The notes below the pieces were generated by a model, which had not been told where the DNA came from, made no database searches, and was given only the letters and a program-made list of their open reading frames with translations. Positions 24,015 through 31,774 of a DNA stretch of 32,773 bases are shown here, one piece after another; the first letter of the stretch is position 1; each line of letters begins with the position of its first letter. Source of the stretch: an uncultured Gemmiger sp. (GTDB taxonomy: Bacteria; Bacillota; Clostridia; Oscillospirales; Ruminococcaceae). Made by a program: the position numbers and the translations under genes. The DNA is taken from positions 1 to 32,773 of the forward strand of contig CALXHS010000048.1 of NCBI GenBank assembly GCA_944388165.1, in the 5' to 3' direction.

Positions 24015-24638
24015 ATGAACAAGTGGGAAGAAGTACGCCGCCGCCCGGTGCTGCCGCTGTATCTGGCGGCGCTGGTCTGGCCGGTGGCCGCCCTGATACT
24101 GCCTGTGTATACCCTGTGGGGATTGCTCCTCACCGCGGCTCTCAGTGCGGTGGTGGGCCTTGTGGCGGGGCGGTTGTGCCCCACCCGCGTCATCCGTCGG
24201 GAAGTGCCCTTCTCCACCGGCAGCGAGGATACCGATGCCATGCTCACCGGCATCACCGGGAACCTGGACGCCCTGGCGGCGCTGAACCGATCCATTCCCG
24301 ACGCGGAACTTTCCCGCCAGATGGACCGGATGGAAAAGGCCGGCCGGGCCATTGTGGCCGAGATCGAGCACGACCCGAAAAAAGCGCCCCAGGTGGACCG
24401 TTTTGCCCGGTACTATCTGCCCGAAGCCGTCAAGATCATGTCGGCGTATGCCCGGATGCAGTCGGTGCAGGGGGGCAATGCGGGGCAGGTACGCAGCGAG
24501 GTGAACGCCACCGCCGGCACCATCGCCCAGGCCTTTGAGAACCAGCTGGACGCCTTGTATTCGGCGGAAGCGCTGGACATCAGCACCGACATCGAGGTAC
24601 TGGAAGGTATTCTGAAAGGCCAGAATCTGGCCCAGTAA
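24015..24638 (+). CDS. XpaC-family membrane protein
   Basis: A 207-residue protein of the XpaC family (labelled 5-bromo-4-chloroindolyl phosphate hydrolysis protein in annotations, though not shown to be an enzyme). Two adjacent membrane segments (~13-52) are followed by a helical cytoplasmic part with the family hallmark: a long helix SIPDAELSRQMDRMEKAGR, then DRFARYYLPEAVKIMSAY. Placed 53 bp before telA, its near-constant companion in Firmicutes. GGGGAGGAAAG precedes the ATG at 24015; the open frame upstream overlaps the glycosylase gene and is spurious. Confidence 0.88.
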   Translation: MNKWEEVRRRPVLPLYLAALVWPVAALILPVYTLWGLLLTAALSAVVGLVAGRLCPTRVIRREVPFSTGSEDTDAMLTGITGNLDALAALNRSIPDAELSRQMDRMEKAGRAIVAEIEHDPKKAPQVDRFARYYLPEAVKIMSAYARMQSVQGGNAGQVRSEVNATAGTIAQAFENQLDALYSAEALDISTDIEVLEGILKGQNLAQ

Positions 24639-24691
24639 AGCGCGAAACAGAGAAACTCTGATGGATTTATACAGAAAGGATCTGATCTTGT

Positions 24692-25876
24692 ATGGCAGAG
24701 AACACCACCCCGGAATTTGACCTGAACGCCCCCGCGGCGCCCAGTCTGACCCTGGACGCCGAACCCGCATCCCCCAGCCTGACCCTGGACCCCGAAGCCG
24801 ACGCCAAGGTCGTGGCCGAAGCCCAGAAAGCCGCGCCCGTCAAGGTGGAGGACACCCCTCTGACCCCCGAAGAGCAGCAGATGATCAACGATTTTGCGGA
24901 AAAGATCGACATCACCAATTCCCAGATGGTGCTGCAGTACGGCGCCGCCAGCCAGAAGAAACTCAGCGATTTCTCCGACACCGCCCTGTCCAAGGTCAAG
25001 ACCAAGGATATGGGGGAGACCGGCCAGCTCATCACCGACCTGATCGGGGAACTGCAGGGCTTTGACGCCGCCGAGGAATCCAAGGGCTTCTTCGGCTTCT
25101 TCAAGCGCCAGCAGGCCAACATCGCCAACCTCAAGACCAAGTACGAGAAGGCCGATGTGAACGTGGAGCGCATCAAGGCCAAGCTGGAAGACCATCAGGT
25201 GACCTTGATGAAGGACATCACTATGCTGGACAAGATGTATCAGCTGAACCTGGTCTATTTCAAGGAACTGACCATGTACATCCTGGCAGGCCGCAAAAAG
25301 CTGGCCGATGTCCGCGCCAACGAACTGAAAGCCGCCCAGGAGAAGGCCCAGCGCTCCCAGCTGCCGGAGGACGCCCAGGCGGCCCGGGACCTGGCGGATA
25401 TGTGCGACCGGTTCGAGAAGAAGCTCTATGACCTGGAACTCACCCGCAACATCTCCATCCAGATGGGCCCCCAGATCCGCCTGATCCAGTCCAACGACAC
25501 CATGATGGCGGAAAAGATCCAGACCACCATCATCAACACCATCCCCCTGTGGAAGAACCAGATGGTGCTGGCTCTGGGCATGGCCCACAGCCAGCAGGCC
25601 ATGCAGGCGGAGCGCGCCGTTACCGACGCCACCAACGAGCTGCTGCGCAAGAACGCCGCCACTCTGCGCCAGGGCACCATCGACATTGCCAAGGAATCCG
25701 AGCGGGGCATTGTGGATCTGGAGACCCTCAAGCAGACCAACAAGGAACTGATCTCCACCCTGGACGAACTGAACAAGATCCGGGCCGACGGCAAGGCCAA
25801 GCGGGCCGCCGCCGAGGTGGAACTGGGCCGCATCGAGGGCGAACTGCGGGCCAAGCTGCTGGAACTGAACAAGTAA
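24692..25876 (+). CDS. telA: TelA-family protein (toxic anion resistance)
   Basis: A 394-residue soluble, almost wholly helical protein of the TelA/YceH family, linked in other bacteria to tellurite, cell-envelope antibiotic and nisin tolerance. It has a disordered acidic/proline N-terminus with a repeated SLTLD segment (residues ~20 and ~30), the conserved GFFGFFKRQQANIANLKTKY, then long amphipathic helices with DKMYQLNLVYFKELTMYI and a C-terminal part ending EGELRAKLLELNK. AGAAAGGA upstream of the ATG. Second gene of the XpaC-TelA-LemA-TPM cluster. Confidence 0.93.
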   Translation: MAENTTPEFDLNAPAAPSLTLDAEPASPSLTLDPEADAKVVAEAQKAAPVKVEDTPLTPEEQQMINDFAEKIDITNSQMVLQYGAASQKKLSDFSDTALSKVKTKDMGETGQLITDLIGELQGFDAAEESKGFFGFFKRQQANIANLKTKYEKADVNVERIKAKLEDHQVTLMKDITMLDKMYQLNLVYFKELTMYILAGRKKLADVRANELKAAQEKAQRSQLPEDAQAARDLADMCDRFEKKLYDLELTRNISIQMGPQIRLIQSNDTMMAEKIQTTIINTIPLWKNQMVLALGMAHSQQAMQAERAVTDATNELLRKNAATLRQGTIDIAKESERGIVDLETLKQTNKELISTLDELNKIRADGKAKRAAAEVELGRIEGELRAKLLELNK

Positions 25877-25904
25877 TATCCCTTCGCCCTTCAAGAGGAC
25901 CATC

Positions 25905-26561
25905 ATGCAACTGCAACAACAGGAAACCTTTACCATCCAGGGCCCCCAGCTGCAAGTGCTGGGTGAGCTGGAAACCAAGCTGCCCGCCCCCGCCCGGCGC
26001 AAACCCACGGCGGCGCTGGTGCTGGCGGCACTGGCCCTGGTATCGGTGTTCGGCATCGGCGGTGCCAGGCTCAAGGGCCGGTACGACCAGGTCCTGACCG
26101 CCTACACCACCGCCACCAATGAATACGGCGACGGCATCCAGACCGATCTGGCCGCCCAGGCGGACGCCGCCGCCAGCCTGATCCGCCTGGCCAGTCGGAT
26201 CCTGGGGGCGGATGACCCCGCCGTTGCCCAGGCCAACGAGGCCCTGGATATCTGGAACGCCACCCCGGTGGAACCGGCTGTCCAGTATGCCGTCAACCAG
26301 ACGCTGTATGCGGCGGTGGGGGACGTATACAATGCCGCTGTCCTAAAAGGTGACAACGACCAGAAGACCCAGCTGGACGGCCTGTATTCCGAGTTCACCT
26401 CCCGCCAGGCTCTGGTGGAGCGGGCCGCCGCCAACGACTATAACCCCAAGGCGGAGGAATATAATCAGATCACCCAATCCCTGCCCGGCAGCCTGATCGG
26501 ACAGCTGTGGGGTGTGGGACATGCCCAGCTGTTTGCCCCTGTGGATACGGCCGACGGCTGA
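25905..26561 (+). CDS. Divergent LemA-like membrane protein
   Basis: A 218-residue protein with one membrane segment (~residues 36-55) following a soluble N-terminus, then a helical domain. The tail YNPKAEEYNQITQSLPGSL followed by IGQLWGVGHAQLF matches the LemA ending (YNxxxxxYNxxxxxFPxxL...FGF...F). LemA usually starts directly with its membrane segment, so the extra ~35 residues and the Trp-Gly-Val in place of FGF mark it as unusual. Pairing with a TPM-domain gene 19 bp downstream supports the call, since LemA and TPM genes are often neighbours. AAGAGG upstream of the ATG. Confidence 0.65.
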   Translation: MQLQQQETFTIQGPQLQVLGELETKLPAPARRKPTAALVLAALALVSVFGIGGARLKGRYDQVLTAYTTATNEYGDGIQTDLAAQADAAASLIRLASRILGADDPAVAQANEALDIWNATPVEPAVQYAVNQTLYAAVGDVYNAAVLKGDNDQKTQLDGLYSEFTSRQALVERAAANDYNPKAEEYNQITQSLPGSLIGQLWGVGHAQLFAPVDTADG

Positions 26562-26580
26562 ACGGAAGTGAGTTGACATT

Positions 26581-27525
26581 ATGCGCAAACATCCCATCCT
26601 GACCCGGACTGTCGGCGTGCTGACGGCCGCGGCGTTGTGTACAGCCTGCGCGCTGCCGGTGCTGGCGGCGCCTCAGGCCGACCCGGACAAGGCCGTGATC
26701 GACAACGCGGATATCCTGTCCAAAGAGACCGAAGCCTACGTTACCAACATCAGCACCGCCCTGCAGAACACCTGCGGGGCCCAGATCGGTGTGTATACGG
26801 TGGATACCATCGGCAACTACACCATGGAAGGCTACACCTACGAACTGGCCAACGACTGGGGCCTGGGCGATGCCGACAAGGATAACGGCATCGTGCTGCT
26901 GCTGGCCCCCGGCGAGGACAACTACCACGCCATGTGCGGTTCCGGGCTGGAGACCCAGTTCACCGTACAGATGCTGCAGACCATCCTCAACGAGGACATG
27001 GAGCCCAACTGGGTGAACAAGGATTACGATGCGGGTACCCAGCAGACGGTGTACGCCATGGCTGAAAAGCTCTGTACCATCTATGGGCTGACCTTTGATC
27101 TGGACGAAGCGGCTGCGGGCAACATTCCCGCCGCTTCCACCTCCAACGGCGGCAGCTATGCCCAGACGGCGCCTCAGGAAGACCGGGGCGGGGTTTCCTT
27201 CACCGGCATCCTGGTCCTGATCGTGGTGCTGGCTGTGGTGGTGGCCCTGCTGGCCACGCCCCGCCGCCGGTACTATGGCGGCGGTTACCGCGGCCCCACC
27301 TTTATCTGGTTCGGCGGCCCCCGGGGACCCCGTCCCCCGCGCCCGCCCCGGCCGCCCCGTCCTCCCTATGGACCCCGCGGCCCTCGCGGTCCCCGCGGTC
27401 CCCGCGGTCCGGGTGGCTTCGGCGGAGGTTCCTTCCGCGGCGGCGGTGCCGGCCGCATGGGGGGCGGAGGTTCCTTCCGTGCCGGCGGCGGCTCTTTCCG
27501 CGGCGGCGGTGCGGGACGGCGCTGA
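26581..27525 (+). CDS. TPM-domain (YgcG-type) secreted protein with collagen-like and Gly-rich tail
   Basis: A 314-residue protein. Signal peptide (1-~30, cut near VLAAPQ); TPM domain (~35-165) with the typical VIDNADILS, IGVYTVDTIGNYTMEGYTYE and NGIVLLLAPGEDNYHAMCGSG; one membrane segment (~210-230, GILVLIVVLAVVVALL); then a cytoplasmic or wall-facing tail that is low complexity: RPPRPP repeats, four Gly-Pro-Arg triplets, and a GGGSFRGGG-type repeat ending GAGRR. TPM proteins occur in photosystem repair and in bacterial envelope or phospholipid-linked roles; the Gly/Ser/Arg-rich tail is common in YgcG proteins, but the Gly-Pro-Arg collagen-like run is extra. Last gene of the cluster. Confidence 0.85.
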   Translation: MRKHPILTRTVGVLTAAALCTACALPVLAAPQADPDKAVIDNADILSKETEAYVTNISTALQNTCGAQIGVYTVDTIGNYTMEGYTYELANDWGLGDADKDNGIVLLLAPGEDNYHAMCGSGLETQFTVQMLQTILNEDMEPNWVNKDYDAGTQQTVYAMAEKLCTIYGLTFDLDEAAAGNIPAASTSNGGSYAQTAPQEDRGGVSFTGILVLIVVLAVVVALLATPRRRYYGGGYRGPTFIWFGGPRGPRPPRPPRPPRPPYGPRGPRGPRGPRGPGGFGGGSFRGGGAGRMGGGGSFRAGGGSFRGGGAGRR

Positions 27526-27563
27526 GCCTGCCCTGAGTTCATCACAGCAGGGAGAAACGCAAC

Positions 27564-27881
27564 ATGGAACGCATGGCATGGAAAGGCCGCATCAAGCCCG
27601 GCTGCAAAGCCGAGTACCAGCGCCGCCACAACGAGATCTGGCCTGAGATGGTGGAGGTACTGAAAGCGGCGGGCATCTGCAATTACAGCATCTTTTATGT
27701 GGACGATGAACTTTTCGGCTACTACGAATGTGAAAAGGGTGTGGCCTATGCCGAGAAGGTCCAGGCCGAAAGCCCGGTGGTGGACCGCTGGAACGAGTAC
27801 ATGAAGGATATCCTGGAACTGGAGATGGACCCCCAGACCGGGGCCCAGCCCAAGCTGGAACAGGTGTTCCGCCTGGATTGA
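27564..27881 (+). CDS. rhaM: L-rhamnose mutarotase family protein
   Basis: A 105-residue ferredoxin-like-fold protein of the RhaM family, which interconverts alpha and beta forms of L-rhamnose. Recognisable throughout: WKGRIKPGCKAEYQRRHNEI near the start with the catalytic His, then NYSIFYVDDELFGYYEC and VVDRWNEYMKDI. Length is standard. GGGAG upstream of the ATG. No other rhamnose genes are in the window; it stands behind the envelope cluster and before a terminator, and might act on another sugar. Confidence 0.9.
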   Translation: MERMAWKGRIKPGCKAEYQRRHNEIWPEMVEVLKAAGICNYSIFYVDDELFGYYECEKGVAYAEKVQAESPVVDRWNEYMKDILELEMDPQTGAQPKLEQVFRLD

Positions 27882-27897
27882 TCCCCCAAAAAACACA

Positions 27898-27938
27898 AAC
27901 GCCTGCCCGGAAATGGCCGCCGGGCAGGCGTTTTTTCA
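27898..27938. terminator. Bidirectional terminator between rhaM and pyrG
   Basis: AACGCCTGCCCGG (27898-27910) pairs with CCGGGCAGGCGTT (27920-27932), then TTTTTT on the plus strand; a T-run also follows on the minus strand (complement of CAAAAAACACAAAC). Confidence 0.85.
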
Positions 27939-27960
27939 ACGGAAAATCCTGTAATTGTGG

Positions 27961-27999
27961 AAAGAGGGAGGATGCCCTGCATGGACATCCTTCCTCTTT
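27961..27999. repeat. Stem-loop just downstream of pyrG
   Basis: AAAGAGGGAGGATG (27961-27974) pairs with CATCCTTCCTCTTT (27986-27999), one G-U pair. It ends four bases from the pyrG stop. No T-run follows, so it may protect the 3' end while the neighbouring hairpin terminates. Confidence 0.55.
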
Positions 28000-28003
28000 G
28001 CTG

Positions 28004-29650
28004 TCAATCCTGTGCCATCTGGCAATGTTCCTGCTCGCAGCGCTCCTGCTGGTGCTTCAGGGAAGCGGCGATAAAGCCCTTGAACAGGGGATGGGCCCGG
28101 TTGGGGCGGCTCTTGAACTCGGGATGGAACTGCACGCCGATGTGGAAATCCCGGTCAGGCAGCTCCACGGCCTCCACCAGCAGGCCGTCCGGGCTGGTGC
28201 CCGCAATGACCAGACCTTTTTCCTCCATCTCGGCCCGGTAGTCGTTGTTGAACTCGTACCGGTGGCGGTGGCGCTCGTCGATCTCGGTCTTGCCGTAGCA
28301 GGCATACATGTGGGTGCCTTCGGCCACCACACAGGGATACTTGCCCAGGCGCATGGTGCCGCCCTTGGGGATGTTGCCTTCCTGGTCGGGCATCAGGGCA
28401 ATGACGTTATGGGCGCCTTCGGGCTTGAACTCGCTGGAATGGGCATCCTCATAGCCCAGCACATGGCGGGCAAACTCCATCACCATGATCTGCATGCCCA
28501 GGCAGATGCCAAAGTAGGGGATATACTGTTCCCGGGCAAACCGGGCCGCCTGGATCATCCCTTCAATGCCCCGGTCGCCGAAGCCGCCGGGCAGGATGAT
28601 GCCGTCCACGTCAGCCAGTTCCTCGGCGCAGCGCTCCTGGTCCACCAGAAGTTCACTGTCCACCCAGCGGATCTCCACCTTGCTCTCGTTCTCGAACCCG
28701 GCGTGGTACAGGCTTTCCATCACGCTGAGATAGGCGTCGTGGAGCTTGACGTATTTGCCCACCAAGGCGATGGTGCAGGTCTTGCTGCGGGTGGCAATGC
28801 GGGAGAGCATCTCCTTCCACTCGGTCAGATCGGAAGGCGGGGTCTCCAGATGCAGCTGGCGGGTGACAACCTTGGTCAGACCGGCGGCTTCCAGCATCAG
28901 GGGACATTCGTACAGGCTGGGCATGGTCAGGTTTTCAATGACGCAGTCCGGCCGCACGTTGCAGAACAGGCTGATCTTGCGCTTGATGTCGTTGCCCACG
29001 GGGCCGTCGGCACGCAGCACGATCACGTTGGGGCAGATGCCCATGCCCTGCAGCTCCTTGCAGGAATGCTGGGCGGGCTTGGATTTGTATTCGTCCGAAC
29101 CGGAAATGTAGGGCACCAGCACCACATGGATGTAGCAGCAGTTTTCCAGGCCCTGTTCCAGGCCCACCTGCCGGATGGCTTCCAGGAAGGGCTGGCTCTC
29201 GATGTCGCCGGTGGTGCCGCCGATCTCGGTGATGACCACGTCTGCCTCGGTGCTCTTGGCCAGATTGTAGATGTAACTCTTGATCTCGTTGGTGATGTGG
29301 GGGATGATCTGCACCGTCTGGCCCAGGTAAGCGCCCTGCCGTTCCTTGTGCAGCACGTTCCAGTACACCTTGCCGGTGGTCAGGTTGGAATATTTGTTCA
29401 GGTTTTCGTCGGTGAAACGTTCATAGTGGCCCAGGTCCAGGTCGGTCTCGGTGCCGTCATCGGTGACGAACACCTCGCCGTGCTGCAGCGGGCTCATGGT
29501 GCCGGGGTCCACGTTGATGTAGGGGTCCAGCTTCTGGGACGCCACTTTCAGCCCACGGGTCTTGAGCAGCCGTCCCAGGCTGGCCGCCGTGATGCCTTTG
29601 CCCAGACCGGACACCACACCGCCGGTCACGAATACGTATTTTGTTGCCAT
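28004..29650 (-). CDS. pyrG: CTP synthase
   Basis: A 548-residue enzyme that makes CTP from UTP using ATP and glutamine nitrogen. Amidoligase domain (1-~270) opening with [20 protein letters not shown] and holding [29 protein letters not shown] and [11 protein letters not shown]; class I glutamine amidotransferase domain (~295-535) with PGGFGDRG and the nucleophile Cys in YFGICLGMQ, and the catalytic His-Pro-Glu in QFHPEFKS. Full length. ATG with GGAGG ten bases upstream. It follows the glutamine synthetase genes on the same strand, separated by a terminator and its own likely promoter; both use nitrogen from glutamine. Confidence 0.98.
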   Translation of the reverse strand: MATKYVFVTGGVVSGLGKGITAASLGRLLKTRGLKVASQKLDPYINVDPGTMSPLQHGEVFVTDDGTETDLDLGHYERFTDENLNKYSNLTTGKVYWNVLHKERQGAYLGQTVQIIPHITNEIKSYIYNLAKSTEADVVITEIGGTTGDIESQPFLEAIRQVGLEQGLENCCYIHVVLVPYISGSDEYKSKPAQHSCKELQGMGICPNVIVLRADGPVGNDIKRKISLFCNVRPDCVIENLTMPSLYECPLMLEAAGLTKVVTRQLHLETPPSDLTEWKEMLSRIATRSKTCTIALVGKYVKLHDAYLSVMESLYHAGFENESKVEIRWVDSELLVDQERCAEELADVDGIILPGGFGDRGIEGMIQAARFAREQYIPYFGICLGMQIMVMEFARHVLGYEDAHSSEFKPEGAHNVIALMPDQEGNIPKGGTMRLGKYPCVVAEGTHMYACYGKTEIDERHRHRYEFNNDYRAEMEEKGLVIAGTSPDGLLVEAVELPDRDFHIGVQFHPEFKSRPNRAHPLFKGFIAASLKHQQERCEQEHCQMAQD

Positions 29651-29666
29651 TCTTCAGCCTCCAGAT

Positions 29667-29704
29667 ATTCTATCGTAAAACGGGCCCCGTCCAAATAGGG
29701 CCCG
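29667..29704 (-). promoter_or_regulatory. Overlapping terminator and pyrG promoter
   Basis: On the minus strand CGGGCCC (29704-29698) and GGGCCCG (29687-29681) form a stem followed by TTTTACG, ending the ANTAR transcript. Within the same DNA, TTGGAC (29694-29689), 16 bp, TAGAAT (29672-29667) reads as a promoter for pyrG, giving a very short leader of about 10 nt. Confidence 0.55.
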
Positions 29705-29722
29705 GCGTGCAAGCTGCTGTTC

Positions 29723-30316
29723 TCAGCTGTCGCTGTCGGTTTCCTCTTCCGCTCCCTCCAGGATCTCCCGGGCCACCTCACCCCGGCTGCGCCGGGTATC
29801 CATGGCCTGCTTTTCGATCAGGCGGTGGGCGTCGGCTTCGGTCAGGCCCTTGTGCTCAATGAGATAGCACTTGGCCCGGTCCACCAGCCGCAGCTGCGCG
29901 ATCTTTTCGGTCAGGCGGGCATTTTCCGCCCGCAGGATGTCCAGGCGGCGGTAGCAGCTGGCTGCCATCTGCACCGCCTGGCGGAACTGAGGGGCCGAAA
30001 AGGGCTTGCCCAGCACCAGTACCCCCCGTTCCTGCAATTTTGCGCCGATCTGCTCGGCGTTGCCGCTTTTGACCAGGAACAGCACCCCCGCGTGGCTTTT
30101 TTCCACCGCGTGGAGCGCCAGTTCGTGGCCGAATTCATCCGGCAGCGGCGCGTTGATAATGACCACTTCAAAATCCTTGTCGCCCAGACGGCGGCGGGCC
30201 TCACCGCCGCTGGCCACGATCACCGGCCGTGTGTACCCCAGCTCTGCGGCATGCCGGGCCAGGTACTCGTTGGCGTTATTGCCCGCCGATGCGATCAATG
30301 CCAGACCCAATGCCAT
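29723..30316 (-). CDS. ANTAR-domain antiterminator with a pseudo-receiver
   Basis: A 197-residue regulator. The N-terminal ~120 residues have the receiver fold, but the phosphoacceptor Asp is Asn55 (VVIINAPLPDEFG) and the N-terminal acidic pair is missing (LIASAGNN); the conserved Lys of LGKPFS remains. A helical linker (~120-140) leads to an ANTAR RNA-binding domain (~140-190) with KCYLIEHKGLTEADAHRLIE and DTRRSRGEVAREIL. ANTAR proteins bind paired hairpins in leader RNAs and stop terminators forming. Unlike phospho-activated EutV or AmiR-type members, this one cannot be switched by standard phosphorylation. It lies 33 bp after glnA in the same operon, implying control of nitrogen genes. Confidence 0.9.
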   Translation of the reverse strand: MALGLALIASAGNNANEYLARHAAELGYTRPVIVASGGEARRRLGDKDFEVVIINAPLPDEFGHELALHAVEKSHAGVLFLVKSGNAEQIGAKLQERGVLVLGKPFSAPQFRQAVQMAASCYRRLDILRAENARLTEKIAQLRLVDRAKCYLIEHKGLTEADAHRLIEKQAMDTRRSRGEVAREILEGAEEETDSDS

Positions 30317-30349
30317 TCCCCTCCTTTTCCCGCTGGTATCCCTTGTGCC

Positions 30350-31660
30350 TTACAGGACCAGGAAGCAGTGTTCCCGTTCCCAGGCGGCGGGGTCGCGGGC
30401 GGTCTCGCTGGCAATGCAGAGCTGGGTCTGGTACTTAAAGTACTTGTTCATCACCGCCAGGGGCAGTTCCTTGGCGATGAATTCGCTCTGGGCCGCCACC
30501 GTGATGGCCTCCCGCAGGGTGCGGGGCAGGCTTTCCAGCCCGGCCGCCGCATCTTTGTGGAAGAGGTTGCGGTTCACCGGTTCCGGCAGGGGCAGTTTGC
30601 GTTCCAGCCCGTCCAGCCCGGCAGCCAAAATCAGGCCGATGACCAGATAGGGGTTGCAGGAAGGGTCGGGGCTGCGCAGTTCCAGGCGGCAGAACTCCCC
30701 GCTGGCGGAAGGCAGCCGCACCAGCTGGCTGCGGTTCTGGCGGCTCCAGCTGATATACTGGGGTGCTTCACAGGAACCGAACCGGTTGTAGCTGTTGGGC
30801 ACCGGATTGCAGAAGGCGGTCAGTTCCCGGGCATGGGCCAGAATGCCCGCAATAAAATGCCCGGCCTCGCTGTCCGGTTCGATCTCCCCGGCAAAGAGAT
30901 TTTGCCCGTCCCGGGTCAGGGAGAGGTTCACGTGCATGCCGCTGCCTGCCTGGTCGGGCAGGGGTTTGGGCATGAAGGAAGCAAACAGCCCGTTGCTGCC
31001 CGCAATGGCCTTGATGGTGCTCTTCAGGGTATTCACATTGTCGGCGGTGCGCAGGGGAGCGCCGTACAGAAAGTCGATCTCGTTCTGGCCGTGGCCGCTT
31101 TCGTGGTGGCTGTGCTGGGGCTGCAGGCCCATGTCCTCCATGGCAAAGCAGATCTCCCGGCGGATGTTCTCCCCCTTGTCCAGGGGGGACATGTCAAAGT
31201 AACCGCCGTGGTCCATGGGGATGCGGGTGGGATTGCCGTGCTCGTCCGTCTCAAAGAGGTAGAACTCGCACTCGCACCCCACCGTGCAGGAAAGTCCCTT
31301 GGCCCGGATACGCTGCGCCACCGACTGCAGATAGCCCCGGCAGTTGCCCTCAAAAGGCTTGCCGTTGGGCAGGGTGATGTCGCAGTACATGCGCATGACG
31401 CGGCCTTCCGCCGGGCGCCAGGGCAGGATGGTCATGGTGTCCGGGTCGGGCCACAGCACCAGATCGCTCTCCTCCGTGTTCATGAACCCGGCGATGGAGC
31501 TGCCGTCAAAGCAGATACCGTATTCAAACACACGGGGCAGTTCACTGGAATAGACCGAAATGTTCTTCTGGTTGCCGAAAATATCGCAGAAGGCCAGGCG
31601 CACAAACTTGACGTCGTTGTCTTCCACGTAATTCAGGATGTCCTGGGCGGTGTGTTTCAT
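30350..31660 (-). CDS. glnA: Glutamine synthetase type I
   Basis: A 436-residue GSI enzyme making glutamine from glutamate, ammonia and ATP. Landmarks: FDGSSIAGF, the metal/nucleotide-site EFYLFE, HHESGHGQNEIDF, MHVNLSL, the glutamate-site NSYNRF and RLELRSPDPSCNPYL. The region that carries the adenylylated Tyr in enterobacterial GlnA reads NLFHKDAAAG, with Phe in place of Tyr, so covalent adenylylation is not expected. ATG at 31660 is preceded by CGGAGG; a frame extension to 31687 lacks a ribosome site. Preceded by a strong terminator and followed by the ANTAR gene. Confidence 0.96.
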   Translation of the reverse strand: MKHTAQDILNYVEDNDVKFVRLAFCDIFGNQKNISVYSSELPRVFEYGICFDGSSIAGFMNTEESDLVLWPDPDTMTILPWRPAEGRVMRMYCDITLPNGKPFEGNCRGYLQSVAQRIRAKGLSCTVGCECEFYLFETDEHGNPTRIPMDHGGYFDMSPLDKGENIRREICFAMEDMGLQPQHSHHESGHGQNEIDFLYGAPLRTADNVNTLKSTIKAIAGSNGLFASFMPKPLPDQAGSGMHVNLSLTRDGQNLFAGEIEPDSEAGHFIAGILAHARELTAFCNPVPNSYNRFGSCEAPQYISWSRQNRSQLVRLPSASGEFCRLELRSPDPSCNPYLVIGLILAAGLDGLERKLPLPEPVNRNLFHKDAAAGLESLPRTLREAITVAAQSEFIAKELPLAVMNKYFKYQTQLCIASETARDPAAWEREHCFLVL

Positions 31661-31689
31661 ACAAAAACCTCCGGGGGCTAACCCCAAAA

Positions 31690-31724
31690 CTCGAAAGGCC
31701 CGCCGTAGGGGCGGGCCTTTCGAG
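31690..31724 (-). terminator. Terminator between glnN and glnA, possible attenuator
   Basis: CTCGAAAGGCCCGCC (31690-31704) and GGCGGGCCTTTCGAG (31710-31724) form a perfect 15-bp stem with a five-base loop, followed on the minus strand by TTTTGGGG. It lies after the glnN stop and 30 bp before the glnA ATG, so any transcript entering glnA from upstream must pass it. Confidence 0.85.
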
Positions 31725-31774
31725 CTGGTGTAAGAATTTAGGAAAGGGAAAATCTTAGTGACAGCGGCGGCCCG

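Noticed and set aside
24413-26074. 553-residue minus-strand open frame opposite telA
   Set aside because: Composition is repetitive Leu/Gly/Val/Asp typical of reverse-frame translation of a helical protein; telA is clear on the other strand.
27878-31681. Two ~600-residue plus-strand open frames opposite pyrG and opposite the glnA/ANTAR genes
   Set aside because: Antisense artefacts of codon bias; both cover genes with complete catalytic motifs on the minus strand.
31725-31774. Paired hexaloop ANTAR target hairpins upstream of glnA
   Set aside because: No two adjacent short stems with six-base A..G loops are evident; the only strong hairpin has a five-base loop.
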